DNA of 64,000 nucleotides from Rhodospirillum centenum SW (GCF_000016185.1 NC_011420.2:1-64000); one strand, 5' to 3'; counted from the first letter of the stretch, positions 26,325 to 34,649 are shown. Notes: generated by a model from the letters alone, not told the origin. Made by a program: numbers and translations.

Positions 26325-26362
26325 CTCTATAGCGCAGCCGCGAATGCGGCTGCGCTATAGAG
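26325..26362. repeat. Perfect 17-bp inverted repeat (hairpin)
   Basis: Arms 26325-26341 and 26346-26362 are exact reverse complements with a GAAT loop. It sits between the stop of the cargo gene and the stop of the convergent HTH gene. No T-run follows, so it may be a terminator for both operons or a recombination-related site. Confidence 0.8.
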
Positions 26363-26399
26363 CGAAAAGCGTCAGCTTTGCTGTGCCGGCTGAACCAAT

Positions 26400-26789
26400 T
26401 CACTCATCGAACACGGTATCCCGCTGCTCGACCCAGGGCGCCAGGGCCGCCGCCGCCAGACGGTCCAGAGATAAGACGCAGGGGCACCGGTGGATCAGCA
26501 GGTGCTCCAGCACTTCCGGCGACAGGTAGGCCAGCCGCAGGAACCGGCTGATGAAGGGCACCGTGACGCCCTCAGCCACAGCGACGTCCTTCAGGGTCGC
26601 CGCCTCGCCGCGGTCCAGGCGGCGGCGCCAGTCCCAGGCGCGGGCGATGGCGCGCAGCAGTCGGGGATCGGGTGTGGCCCCCTCCGACGCCGCTTCGATG
26701 TTGGCAGGCGGCAGTATGCGGGGACGGCCGTTGCGGCGCTTGACCGCGAGCGGAATGACGACGCGGATGGTCTCGGGTGCGGAACTCAT
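26400..26789 (-). CDS. HTH protein linked to serine recombinase
   Basis: 129 residues. The central segment (LKDVAVAEGVTVPFISRFLRLAYLSPEVLEHLL, about 68-100) looks like a ParB/KorB-type helix-turn-helix. It overlaps the recombinase gene by 4 nt, so it is translationally coupled to it. Proteins of this type sit directly after DUF2924-associated serine recombinases in alphaproteobacterial mobile DNA and may act as an accessory or directionality factor; that role is inference. Confidence 0.75.
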   Translation of the reverse strand: MSSAPETIRVVIPLAVKRRNGRPRILPPANIEAASEGATPDPRLLRAIARAWDWRRRLDRGEAATLKDVAVAEGVTVPFISRFLRLAYLSPEVLEHLLIHRCPCVLSLDRLAAAALAPWVEQRDTVFDE

Positions 26790-28126
26790 GCGACGGCCTC
26801 CGGGGTGCGCGGGGTTAGCATCTCGCGCACCACCGAGCCGAGTCCGGCGGTGCGCAGGTCGACGGCGATGCCGTCGGCGGTGACGGTGACCCGGTCGACC
26901 AGCAACCGCACCAGACGGGCCTGTTCGGCCGGGAACAAGGCGGACCAGACCTCGTCGAACCGGTCGAGGGCGGTGACCACGTCATGCTCCGTCACGCCGG
27001 CGTCGTCCCGGCGGGCTGCGGCCACGGTCTGCGCCACGATCTCGGGCGTCCGGACGAGGCGGCGCACTTCCCGCACCACAGCGTTCTCGACCATCTCCGC
27101 CGGCAGCCGCTGGGGTGCCGTGGACTCCGTGCCGGACATCCGCCCGCGGATGACATCCATCGAGGCGTAGTAGCGATAGAGCCGGCTGCCCTTCTTCGTG
27201 GCGGTCGGCGTCATGGCCGTGCCCGTCGGGCCGAAGATCAGGCCCTTCAGCAGGGCGGGCGTCTGCGTCCGCGTGGCGGCGGCGCGCGAGCGCGGACTTT
27301 CCTGCAGGATGCCGTGGACCCTATTCCACAGATCCTGATCGATGATCGCCGCATGCTCACCGGGGTAGGACGTGCCCTTGTGGACCGCCTCGCCGAGATA
27401 GACCCGGTTATTCAGCAGTTTGTAGAGAAAGCCCTTGTCGACCGGCTTGCCGCGCTTGGTGACGACGCCCTCGGCGGCCAGTTGCGCCACCAGGGTGGTG
27501 GCCGATCCAAGCTGGACGAAGCGCTCGAAGATCATGCGGATGGTGGCGGATTCGGCCTCGTTCACCACCAGCTTGCGGTCTTTCACGTCATAGCCGGTGG
27601 GCACGTAGCCGCCCATCCACATGCCGCGCGCCCGCGAGGCGGCGAACTTGTCGCGGATGCGCTCGCCGATCACCTCGCGCTCGAACTGGGCGAAGCTGAG
27701 CAGGATGTTGAGCGTCAGCCGGCCCATCGAGGTGGTGGTGTTGAAGCTCTGGGTCACCGAGACGAAGGTGACGCCGTGGCGGTCGAACACCTCGACCAGC
27801 CGAGCGAAATCCATCAGGGCGCGGGACAGCCGGTCGATCTTATAGACCACCACCACGTCCACCAGCCCGGCCTCGATATCGGCGAGCAGGCGTTGCAGGG
27901 CCGGGCGCTCCAGCGTGCCGCCGGAGAAGCCGCCGTCGTCGAAGCGGTCGCGCAGCGCCACCCAGCCCTCAGCCTTCTGGCTGGCGATGAAGGACTCGCA
28001 GGCCTCGCGCTGGGCGTCGAGGCTGTTGAACTCCATGTCCAGACCTTCCTCGCTCGACTTGCGGGTGTAGATGGCGCAGCGCAGCCGACGCTGGACCGGG
28101 GTCGCCGGCGTGCTCGTCCGCCTCAT
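26786..28126 (-). CDS. Large serine recombinase (site-specific integrase)
   Basis: 446 residues. The N-terminal resolvase domain (about 15-165) has the nucleophile motif YTRKSSEEG, FNSLDAQREACESFI, FDDGGFSGGTLERPALQRLL, VVVYKIDRLSRALMDF and LNILLSFAQFEREVIGERIRDK. The recombinase domain (about 180-300) follows with GYVPTGYD ... LLNNRVYLGE. It probably integrates and excises this mobile region. It is third in an operon of four genes, each overlapping the next by 4 nt. Confidence 0.94.
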   Translation of the reverse strand: MRRTSTPATPVQRRLRCAIYTRKSSEEGLDMEFNSLDAQREACESFIASQKAEGWVALRDRFDDGGFSGGTLERPALQRLLADIEAGLVDVVVVYKIDRLSRALMDFARLVEVFDRHGVTFVSVTQSFNTTTSMGRLTLNILLSFAQFEREVIGERIRDKFAASRARGMWMGGYVPTGYDVKDRKLVVNEAESATIRMIFERFVQLGSATTLVAQLAAEGVVTKRGKPVDKGFLYKLLNNRVYLGEAVHKGTSYPGEHAAIIDQDLWNRVHGILQESPRSRAAATRTQTPALLKGLIFGPTGTAMTPTATKKGSRLYRYYASMDVIRGRMSGTESTAPQRLPAEMVENAVVREVRRLVRTPEIVAQTVAAARRDDAGVTEHDVVTALDRFDEVWSALFPAEQARLVRLLVDRVTVTADGIAVDLRTAGLGSVVREMLTPRTPEAVA

Positions 28127-28635
28127 GGCTTGTCCCTCCCGATCTCGCGCAGGCCGAAGAACCGCCAGCCGTTCCAGCGCGTGCCGGTAATGGCGCGGGC
28201 GATGGCCGACAGTGACTTGTATTTCCGCCCCTCGAACTCGAAGCCGTCACGCAGGACGGTGACGGTGTGCTCGACGCCGTCCCATTCGCGCACCAGCCGC
28301 GTGCCGGCGACCGGCTTCCGGGGATCGGCGATCAGCGCCTTGCGGCCCGGCTTGCCGTGCAGTTCGTCGGCCAGCGCGTCCAGCAGCCGGACAGTCTCCC
28401 GCGACGGCCCGCCATAGCTGAGTTCCTGGATGCGCCAGGCCAGCCGCATCTCCAGGAAGGGCCGGCTGTTGTTGGGCGCGTCGGCGCCGAACAGGCGGCG
28501 CCATTCCGCCTTCATCTCATTGACGGTCATTTCTTTCAGCGCCGCCAGCCGCGCCAGGACCGTGGCGTCCCGATCCTTGTCGGCGCCGGGGCGCGGTGGT
28601 CCGCCCGCCTGTTTTAGTGCTTCCGCCCGCATCAT
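28123..28635 (-). CDS. DUF2924 protein
   Basis: 170 residues: LARLAALKEMTVNEMKAEWRRLFG, RPFLEMRLAWRIQEL, GTRLVREWDGVEHTVTVLRDGFEFEGRKYKSLSAIARAITGTRWNGWRFFGL. This is the DUF2924 signature, a family almost always found next to large serine recombinases; proposed to assist DNA binding or recombination. Overlaps the genes before and after it by 4 nt. Confidence 0.9.
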   Translation of the reverse strand: MMRAEALKQAGGPPRPGADKDRDATVLARLAALKEMTVNEMKAEWRRLFGADAPNNSRPFLEMRLAWRIQELSYGGPSRETVRLLDALADELHGKPGRKALIADPRKPVAGTRLVREWDGVEHTVTVLRDGFEFEGRKYKSLSAIARAITGTRWNGWRFFGLREIGRDKP

Positions 28636-28823
28636 CGTCCTCCAGCCTGGGAGCGTGGTTCGCGACCACCACCGCGCTGTGTGGGCGGGAAGTCCAGGCG
28701 AATGTCTCCGCCGCGGATGCGCAGAAGGCCGGCGGCGAGCAGCCGGCCGACCTCGGCCAACCGCTCCTCCGCCGTCATGCGGTCGGGGGCGAGGGCGTTG
28801 GGGCCGCTGAGGGGTTTGTCCAT
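28632..28823 (-). CDS. Small first gene of the recombinase operon
   Basis: 63 residues from ATG 28823: MDKPLSGPNALAPDRMTAEERLAEVGRLLAAGLLRIRGGDIRLDF. The frame extends upstream to 28997 but the ATG at 28823 gives a compact conserved-looking protein starting just downstream of an inverted repeat. It probably contains a short DNA- or protein-binding helix. Function unknown. Overlaps the DUF2924 gene by 4 nt. Confidence 0.65.
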   Translation of the reverse strand: MDKPLSGPNALAPDRMTAEERLAEVGRLLAAGLLRIRGGDIRLDFPPTQRGGGREPRSQAGGR

Positions 28824-28830
28824 GGAGATT

Positions 28831-28858
28831 GTCCGCAATCGATGTCGATTGCGCGGAC
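28831..28858. promoter_or_regulatory. Inverted repeat at start of recombinase operon
   Basis: GTCCGCAATCGA and TCGATTGCGCGGAC form an imperfect palindrome (2-nt offset in one arm) lying 8 nt upstream of the first start codon of the operon. It could be a repressor operator or fold over the ribosome-binding region. Confidence 0.5.
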
Positions 28859-29058
28859 GGTACGGATGGGTGTTGAAAAATAGAAGTAAAGTCAGATGCT
28901 TATCGTGGTGGGGCGTAGAAGAAGGAAACGGTGCGGGACGGCACCGCCCGGCCGTGACCGACGGACTGCCTCCTGAACGGTACTCCCGCCAAGGCATGGG
29001 GCTTCACCGCTCGTGTTGGTCTCGGCGGGTCCGGTGCGACTGTCGCACCACCCCGTCC

Positions 29059-29088
29059 TTGACCTTGCTGAGTCAACCCTATACGTCA
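29059..29088 (+). promoter_or_regulatory. Possible promoter for XRE-ImmA genes
   Basis: TTGACC at 29059-29064 with TATACG at 29080-29085 (15-nt spacing). The same hexamer pair is better spaced upstream of 30308. Confidence 0.3.
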
Positions 29089-29139
29089 ATCAGCGAAACG
29101 ACGTGCAGTGAGGCCGGGACGCCACTCGATGAGATCGCT

Positions 29140-29463
29140 ATGACCCAGACCCCGACGACCTTCGGACAGGCAATTGCTCAGGCTCGGAAGGCCAAAGGCC
29201 TCAGCCAGAAGGAACTGGCGGCGCGCATCGTCAAGGACGAAGGCGGAAATATCTCGCCGCAATACCTGAACGACATCGAACATGATCGTCGGAGCCCGTC
29301 CTCCGATCATCTGATACGGCAGTTCGCGGCGGAACTCGGCATGGACGACAACATCCTGTTCATCCTGGCCGGGAAAATTCCTGACGAGACCCGGCGCAAC
29401 GTGAAGGATTTGATGAAGGCCGCCGATGCCTTCATGAACTTCCGGCGCGACGCATCCAACTGA
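29140..29463 (+). CDS. XRE-family HTH regulator
   Basis: 107 residues from ATG 29140. The N-terminal HTH_XRE fold is clear: FGQAIAQARKAKGLSQKELAARI...GGNISPQYLNDIEHDRRSPSSDHLIRQFAAELGM (about 8-70). It is followed 11 nt later by an ImmA/IrrE peptidase. In such pairs the XRE protein is a repressor cleaved by the peptidase after damage or infection signals. Here the pair probably controls the mobile element or the two genes behind it. Confidence 0.85.
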   Translation: MTQTPTTFGQAIAQARKAKGLSQKELAARIVKDEGGNISPQYLNDIEHDRRSPSSDHLIRQFAAELGMDDNILFILAGKIPDETRRNVKDLMKAADAFMNFRRDASN

Positions 29464-29474
29464 CGGCGGGCCGC

Positions 29475-30194
29475 ATGGTGAGGATGGTTCGCGACACGAC
29501 GGGACGATTTGCCGAGCGGCCCCACTACGCGCCCGACGAACTCGACCGGGAGTGCGAGCGGATCGTGACCCGGCTGCTGCGGGGCCGCCGCAGCGAATCC
29601 CTTTATCCGATCACCACGGATGAGCTCACGATCCTGATCGAGCAGAACAATGCTGGACTGGATGCGTACGCCGACCTGTCCGACTTTGGTGCCGACGTGG
29701 AGGGCGTCACCATCTTCCATCCGGATCGGGACCCCGAAATCCTGATCTCCGACCGCCTCGCCAACGACGAGCGCCGGGAGAACCGGCTGCGCACGACGCT
29801 GGCGCATGAATTCGGCCATCTTCACTTCCATCGGCATCTGTGGGCGGACAAGCTCGCCGCACGCCGCCTGTTCGATCGGCTGAGCCGCGACAACAAGGCC
29901 ATCTGCAAGCGTGACACCATCCTGAATGCTCGCGATGTCGATTGGATGGAGTGGCAGGCCGGCTATGTCAGTGGGGCGATCCTGATGCCGCTGACGGCGG
30001 TCCGCCGTCTGGTGTCGGACTATTGCGGACCTCGGAACCTCCATGCGGCCGTATCCGTCGCCTCGGAGCACGGACGGCAGATCGTGGCCCACGTCATGGA
30101 GACGTTCCAGGTGTCCGAGGATGCCGCCCGGGTGCGGCTGCTCAAACTGGGCCAACTGACCGCCTCGGACCGGCAGCCGTCGCTGTTCGGGTAA
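29475..30194 (+). CDS. ImmA/IrrE-type metallopeptidase
   Basis: 239 residues. The zinc-binding HExxH motif appears as TLAHEFGHLHFHRH (about 115-125), preceded by ISDRLANDERRENRLRTTLAHE and followed by the downstream helix DWMEWQAGYVSGAILMPLTAVRRLV typical of IrrE-like M78 peptidases. It likely cleaves the XRE repressor encoded directly upstream. Start near GTG/ATG at 29475; spacing to the XRE stop is 11 nt. Confidence 0.9.
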   Translation: MVRMVRDTTGRFAERPHYAPDELDRECERIVTRLLRGRRSESLYPITTDELTILIEQNNAGLDAYADLSDFGADVEGVTIFHPDRDPEILISDRLANDERRENRLRTTLAHEFGHLHFHRHLWADKLAARRLFDRLSRDNKAICKRDTILNARDVDWMEWQAGYVSGAILMPLTAVRRLVSDYCGPRNLHAAVSVASEHGRQIVAHVMETFQVSEDAARVRLLKLGQLTASDRQPSLFG

Positions 30195-30230
30195 ACACCC
30201 GCTAATCCGCGGAACTGCGTATTTTTTCGA

Positions 30231-30258
30231 TTGACTCCGATCGATAGGCCTATATACG
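30231..30258 (+). promoter_or_regulatory. Sigma-70 promoter upstream of unknown gene pair
   Basis: TTGACT (30231-30236) and TATACG (30253-30258) with 16-nt spacing in a locally A/T-rich stretch, about 50 nt ahead of the 30308 start codon. Confidence 0.55.
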
Positions 30259-30307
30259 CTCTTTAGCAGATTGACGTGCTGCGCGCGTCGCTGCCAAGGA
30301 GCTACTC

Positions 30308-31474
30308 ATGCCGTCCGTTACCACCATCGTCCGCAAGACCCCCGCCAGCAATCTCCGTCAGTACTTCGACGCACGGGGGATCGTTCTCCCCCCGGCCGTC
30401 AACTGGGACGGTCCCGAAGGTGAGATCGTCCGCCCGCTGCTGCGCGCGGTCGATGAACTGGATCCGGAGACCCGCGCGCGCATCGCCAACGATGTCGAGC
30501 GGGTCGGCGAGATGGCCGACGAGGCCGGCGATGCCGCCCTCTACAGCGTCGCCCCTGACACAGGGTACCTGGACGCGCTCCCCAACGCCCATGCGCGCGC
30601 CCTCTGGATGTTCGTCAACGAGGCGGAGCTGTTCCGCCGCGCCGAGGAGGTCCGCTACACCGACGATCGCCGCCGTGGCCGGATGTGGGACGGGTTCGTC
30701 GGCGCCCCGAACCTGGAGGTCCGCCGGGATGCCGCGGCACTCGAGGTGTTCAAAGACGCCGTGCGCCAGCGCTTCGAATCGCCGAACGTTCAGGTCGACG
30801 TGTTCGACCGGCACCGCCCGACTTTCGATGGCGACGACCGCAACGTGGTCCAGGGGACGGTGTACCGGGAAGGCCGTCCGGACGATTTCCTGGAGTTCGT
30901 GGACGGCGCGCTGGACCGGCGTCCCCGCCGGCCGGTGTTCGAGGCGGCGCTGACCTACGAGCCGGAAACCGGGGTGATCGAGGTGGTCGCGAGGGACCGC
31001 GAGAGCCGGCCCGATCTCGTCCGCCTCTTCGCCCGCGACCTGCTGGCGACCGAGTTCCACGAGGAGAGGCTGCCGCTGCGCCGGTTCGACCTGTCGGTTC
31101 TGACCTGCCCCTGCACGTTCGATAGCGATCCCGAGGACGAGATCGCGGCGGTGCGCGTGAACCACCTGCGGCTGATGCCGTTCGACACCAACGGCGAGCG
31201 GATCACGCTGGAGTGCATGCGGGGCGCCGACACCAACATCTGGGAGATGGCGGCCCGGCGGCTGGGGGACGCCGATCCCCTGCAGGGTGGCTGGACCGTG
31301 ACGCAGGCGAAACTGACCATCCGGTTCCATCCCGAACCCGGCTCGAACCGCGGCAAGACCCTGCCGCTGACCATCACCATGCCGCACGGGTGCGACCTGA
31401 AGGACCGAACCGAGCGCGAGCGCCTGATCGGCGAGAAGTATCTCCGGCGCTGGGGCATCGTCCGCGATGTCTGA
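30308..31474 (+). CDS. Unrecognised 388-residue protein (gene A of pair)
   Basis: 388 residues with no signal peptide or membrane helix. The N-terminus (VRKTPASNLRQYFDARGIVLPPAVNWDG, about 8-35) is conserved-looking, followed by acidic and Arg-rich segments and a C-terminal beta-rich part with LTCPCTFDSDPEDEIAAVRVNHLRLMPFDTNGERITLECMR. I do not recognise a family. It has its own promoter and overlaps the next gene by 8 nt, indicating coupled synthesis. It sits directly after an XRE-ImmA pair, a setting often associated with defence or lysogeny control. Confidence 0.7.
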   Translation: MPSVTTIVRKTPASNLRQYFDARGIVLPPAVNWDGPEGEIVRPLLRAVDELDPETRARIANDVERVGEMADEAGDAALYSVAPDTGYLDALPNAHARALWMFVNEAELFRRAEEVRYTDDRRRGRMWDGFVGAPNLEVRRDAAALEVFKDAVRQRFESPNVQVDVFDRHRPTFDGDDRNVVQGTVYREGRPDDFLEFVDGALDRRPRRPVFEAALTYEPETGVIEVVARDRESRPDLVRLFARDLLATEFHEERLPLRRFDLSVLTCPCTFDSDPEDEIAAVRVNHLRLMPFDTNGERITLECMRGADTNIWEMAARRLGDADPLQGGWTVTQAKLTIRFHPEPGSNRGKTLPLTITMPHGCDLKDRTERERLIGEKYLRRWGIVRDV

Positions 31475-32414
31475 CCGGCCGCCACAGGTCGACCGCCGTG
31501 CGGTCGACCTGCTCCTCCAGATCCTGGAGACCCCCGGTGCTTCCGTGACGGCGGCGGCCATTGAGACCCTCGGTCCCGACTTGGCCGCGCCACTCATCGG
31601 AGCGGGTTTGCTGAAGCCGGCGGGGCATGAGGCGACAGCGGTCTCAATGAGCGACCACGATGATGTTCCGGTGAACCTTACCCGATCGGCGGAAAACCGA
31701 GGATACGGCTACTTCAGCCCGACGGCGGGGTGGATCACCGTACCCACCGAACTGAGGACTCGGCATCGGGTAGACATTCCGATGTTCATGGCGCAGTTGC
31801 TGGCCTCCCTCGACCGGAGGTCGGCCGGTACGGTGCCGCTCATTCCTGAACTCTTGTGGGAGGTCGGAGACGTTCGCCTCGGTCGCAGACCTCAGCGGGT
31901 GCCCTTGTGGTTCGCGCGCCGACTCCATGATCAGGCCGTATGGCGGCAGGTCAAGGGCGTGGCCCAGGCCCGACCCGCGCCCGGTCTTCGCGTGTTGCTC
32001 ACCAGCACCGCATTCCGCCGCGTTCCGGACGAGGGGGTGGCGGGACACGAGATCATCTCCGTACCGGATGTGATCGATCACAACGCCGGAGTCGCCCTTC
32101 ACCCGGAGATCCTGGCGGCCCGTGTCGGTGGCAGGGACCATCGGAGCGATGGTCCTCTGGCCCACACCGCGGACTTCACGGTCGTCACCGTTCATGGCAA
32201 GGACTACCCCTTCCGCGGCGCCAAGCAGCGGGATCTTGTCCGTCAGCTTGTGGACGCGTTTCAGCGTGGCGCCCCGCGGTGCCTGACAGCAAAAGTCCTG
32301 GAAGAGGCCAATTACAACAGCTCGGTCAATACGATCGCCAAGGCCTTCTCGGGAAGGGATGACTGGCGGGAGTTCATCGCCGAGGACGGCGGATCCTGTT
32401 GGATATTCACCTGA
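31467..32414 (+). CDS. Unrecognised 315-residue protein (gene B of pair)
   Basis: 315 residues starting inside the end of gene A. The first 60 residues look like a winged-helix (AVDLLLQILETPGASVTAAAIETLGPDLAAPLIGAGLL). The middle contains LWFARRLHDQAVWRQV and a segment ending VTVHGKDYPFRGAKQRDLVRQLVDAFQRGAPRCLTAKVLEEA that resembles DNA-binding helices in phage-associated proteins. No enzymatic motif is evident. Function unknown; the tight coupling implies it works with gene A. Confidence 0.7.
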   Translation: MSDRPPQVDRRAVDLLLQILETPGASVTAAAIETLGPDLAAPLIGAGLLKPAGHEATAVSMSDHDDVPVNLTRSAENRGYGYFSPTAGWITVPTELRTRHRVDIPMFMAQLLASLDRRSAGTVPLIPELLWEVGDVRLGRRPQRVPLWFARRLHDQAVWRQVKGVAQARPAPGLRVLLTSTAFRRVPDEGVAGHEIISVPDVIDHNAGVALHPEILAARVGGRDHRSDGPLAHTADFTVVTVHGKDYPFRGAKQRDLVRQLVDAFQRGAPRCLTAKVLEEANYNSSVNTIAKAFSGRDDWREFIAEDGGSCWIFT

Positions 32415-32553
32415 GCTTGCTCTCAGACGGCCGCCTCCGGGCGGCCTTATTTTTTGCCCTTTCTGCGACTCCTACCTTCAGCCCTTCCCGGCTCCTCCCT
32501 TCGCCTCTGCCATCGTCTCCGCAGGTTTTCACCGGAAACCGCAGGAGACCGTG

Positions 32554-32739
32554 ATGGCAGTCAGTCATTTGACACAGACCGACCTGGCCCGACGCTGGCG
32601 GATCAGCCCGCGCACCCTGGAGCGCTGGCGCTGGCTGGGACAGGGGCCGAAATACCTGAAGATCGGCGGCCGCGTCGTCTACCGCCTGGAAGACATCGAG
32701 GCCTTCGAAGCTGAGAAGCAGCGGGAGGCGGTCGCATGA
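32554..32739 (+). CDS. Excisionase/AlpA-like HTH protein
   Basis: 61 residues from ATG 32554, preceded by CAGGAGA. LTQTDLARRWRISPRTLERWRWLGQGPKYLKIGGRVVYRLEDIEAFEAEKQ is the helix-turn-helix_17 (MerR-like) fold of phage excisionases and AlpA activators. It opens the phage early operon; the next gene overlaps by 4 nt. Likely a recombination directionality factor or early regulator. Confidence 0.85.
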   Translation: MAVSHLTQTDLARRWRISPRTLERWRWLGQGPKYLKIGGRVVYRLEDIEAFEAEKQREAVA

Positions 32740-33176
32740 TCCAGGCCATGGCGAGAACAGCGTCCGCAGGACCACGCGCCAATCCCTTTGTTTTCTCGCC
32801 CGTTCGCGGGCGAAACCGGGCGAAAACACGCGAATTGGTCCAGGGAACCGCATCCTGTACTTCACTGGGGATGCAGACACCCGATCCCACCCGCACCCTG
32901 GTCGCCGACGAAACAGCGCTGCTGGACTGGCTCCGGACCGCGCAGCCGGGTGACCGCTTCCTCTACCACATCGGCCACCTCGCCGCCGACCGCGTGCGCG
33001 GCAGCGCCGGCCTCACCGACCCGCAGCGGGAGGCGCTGTGCCGGCTGGCCGACCGCGTCCTGGCGCTGGTCACCGAGGACGCGCTGACGGCCGCGCAGCG
33101 CCGCCGCGCCGACGGGCACATGGCCTATCTCGCGATCAAGACGTCCGGCCGCAAGGCCGGCAGGAGGTTTCCATGA
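32736..33176 (+). CDS. Phage early protein, unrecognised
   Basis: 146 residues if read from the overlapping ATG; an internal ATG at 32871 (MQTPDPTRTLV) would give about 101 residues. The conserved-looking part is LLDWLRTAQPGDRFLYHIGHLAADR ... LCRLADRVLALVTEDALTAAQRRR, a helical region. The first 45 residues are basic and less protein-like. Overlaps both neighbours by 4 nt. Function unknown. Confidence 0.6.
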   Translation: MIQAMARTASAGPRANPFVFSPVRGRNRAKTRELVQGTASCTSLGMQTPDPTRTLVADETALLDWLRTAQPGDRFLYHIGHLAADRVRGSAGLTDPQREALCRLADRVLALVTEDALTAAQRRRADGHMAYLAIKTSGRKAGRRFP

Positions 33177-33670
33177 CCGCCACCCCGACGCCGACCAACC
33201 GGGTCACCCTGGACGCCCTGACGGCGATGCCGGTCGGTGAGATCGCCAACCTCCCGGTCGACCAGCTGGCCCTGCTGCTCGACGATCTGGCCGAGGAGAA
33301 GGCCCGGCTGAAGCGGCTGGACGACCGGCTGAACGGGGCGCTGGCCCTGCGCTATGGCGAGCGCGCCCAGACCTTGCGCCGCGATCAGGGCAAGCTGGCT
33401 GGCATCGTCCGGATCGAGGAGGCCGACGGCTTCGTCGCCGTCTGCGACGTGCCGAAGAAGCCCGAGTACGACCAGGAGAAGCTCCGCGCGGCCATCGAGA
33501 CCATCCGGTCCTGGGGCTCCAACCCCGACGACTACGTGACCACCGAGATCAAGGTCAGCGAGACGAAGTACGGCGCCTGGCCCCCGGAAATCCGCAGGCT
33601 GTTCGAGCCGGCGCGCACCGTCCGGCTCGGCAAGCCGAGCTTCCGCATCGAGCGGCCGACGCCGCGCTGA
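33173..33670 (+). CDS. Phage early protein with coiled coil, unrecognised
   Basis: 165 residues from ATG 33173. The N-terminal half is a predicted coiled coil (LPVDQLALLLDDLAEEKARLKRLDDRLNGALALRYGERAQTLR, about 25-70). The C-terminal half (KKPEYDQEKLRAAIETIRSWGSNPDDYVTTEIKVSETKYGAWPPEIRRLFEPARTVRLGKPSF) is a recurrent block in alphaproteobacterial prophages beside Sak4-like ATPases. It may be a host-nuclease inhibitor or recombination accessory; that is only context. Confidence 0.65.
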   Translation: MTATPTPTNRVTLDALTAMPVGEIANLPVDQLALLLDDLAEEKARLKRLDDRLNGALALRYGERAQTLRRDQGKLAGIVRIEEADGFVAVCDVPKKPEYDQEKLRAAIETIRSWGSNPDDYVTTEIKVSETKYGAWPPEIRRLFEPARTVRLGKPSFRIERPTPR

Positions 33671-33786
33671 CCCTGCCCGGACGCGGCGGGGTGGCCCTCT
33701 CCGCAAGGACGGGCGGGCCTCCCTTCGGCGCCTGGTCAACACCCCGCCGCGACCCATTGGCCCTGAAGCTTCAAGGATTCCCCACC

Positions 33787-34638
33787 ATGGCCATCCGCAT
33801 CATCACGGCCGACGAGCGCCTGTCGGCCGCCAGCACAAAGATCAGCTTCGCCATCTTCGGACCACCCGGCGTCGGCAAGACCTCGCTGCTGAAGACCCTG
33901 CCGCCGGACCGCACCCTGTGCCTCGACCTGGAGGCGGGCCTGAAGTCGGTGCAGGACTGGCGGGGCGCCAGCATCCCGATCCGCAGCTACTTGGACTTCC
34001 GCGACCTCGTCGTCCTGATCAGCGGCCCCGACCCGGCCGTCCACCCAACCGCCACCTATGGCGAGGCCCATTACCAGCATGTCCGGGCCACGCACGCCGA
34101 CACCGGGCTGGAGGCGTTCCTGGCATCGAAGCCGATCCTCTTCGTCGACAGCATCACCGACCTCTCGCGGCAGGTGATGACCTTCGCCCGCCAGCAGCCC
34201 GAGGCCTTCTCGGACCGCACCGGCAAGCCTGACGTCCGGGGCGCCTATGGCCTCTTGGGGCGCGAGGTGATCCACGCCTTGAAGCTGCTGCAGCACGCGC
34301 CCGGCAAGACGGTGGTCTTCGTCGGCGTGCTGGAGCGGGTCACCGACGACTTCAACGCCGTCACTTGGCAGCCCCAGATGGAGGGCGCCAAGATCGGCCG
34401 CGAACTGCCGGGCATCGTCGACCAGGTCATGACGATGCATTTCTTCGACCGCGCTGCCGACGGAACTTTCGCCTTCAACGAGAAGGGCGAGCACCGGCGG
34501 CTGGTCTGCCGCGCCGGCAATCCCTGGGGCCTGCCGGCCAAGGATCGCAGCGGCCGCCTCGACCCGACCGAACCGCCCGACCTCTCCGCCCTCTTCGCCA
34601 AGATCAACGCGCCCGGCCCTGCCGCCACCGCTGCCTGA
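33787..34638 (+). CDS. Sak4-like RecA-fold ATPase (AAA_24)
   Basis: 283 residues from ATG 33787. Walker A GPPGVGKTSLLKTL (about 24-37), a Walker B-like strand ILFVDSITDLSR (about 118) and GLLGREVIHALKLLQHAPGKTVVFVGVLERV belong to the phage AAA_24/Sak4 group of RecA-like single-strand annealing/recombination proteins. An SSB-like gene follows 11 nt downstream, the usual partner. Role: phage recombination or replication restart. Confidence 0.85.
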   Translation: MAIRIITADERLSAASTKISFAIFGPPGVGKTSLLKTLPPDRTLCLDLEAGLKSVQDWRGASIPIRSYLDFRDLVVLISGPDPAVHPTATYGEAHYQHVRATHADTGLEAFLASKPILFVDSITDLSRQVMTFARQQPEAFSDRTGKPDVRGAYGLLGREVIHALKLLQHAPGKTVVFVGVLERVTDDFNAVTWQPQMEGAKIGRELPGIVDQVMTMHFFDRAADGTFAFNEKGEHRRLVCRAGNPWGLPAKDRSGRLDPTEPPDLSALFAKINAPGPAATAA

Positions 34639-34649
34639 AGGAGACCACC

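Noticed and set aside
26984-28417. 477-residue plus-strand frame opposite the recombinase
   Set aside because: Antisense shadow; the minus strand carries a full serine recombinase and DUF2924.
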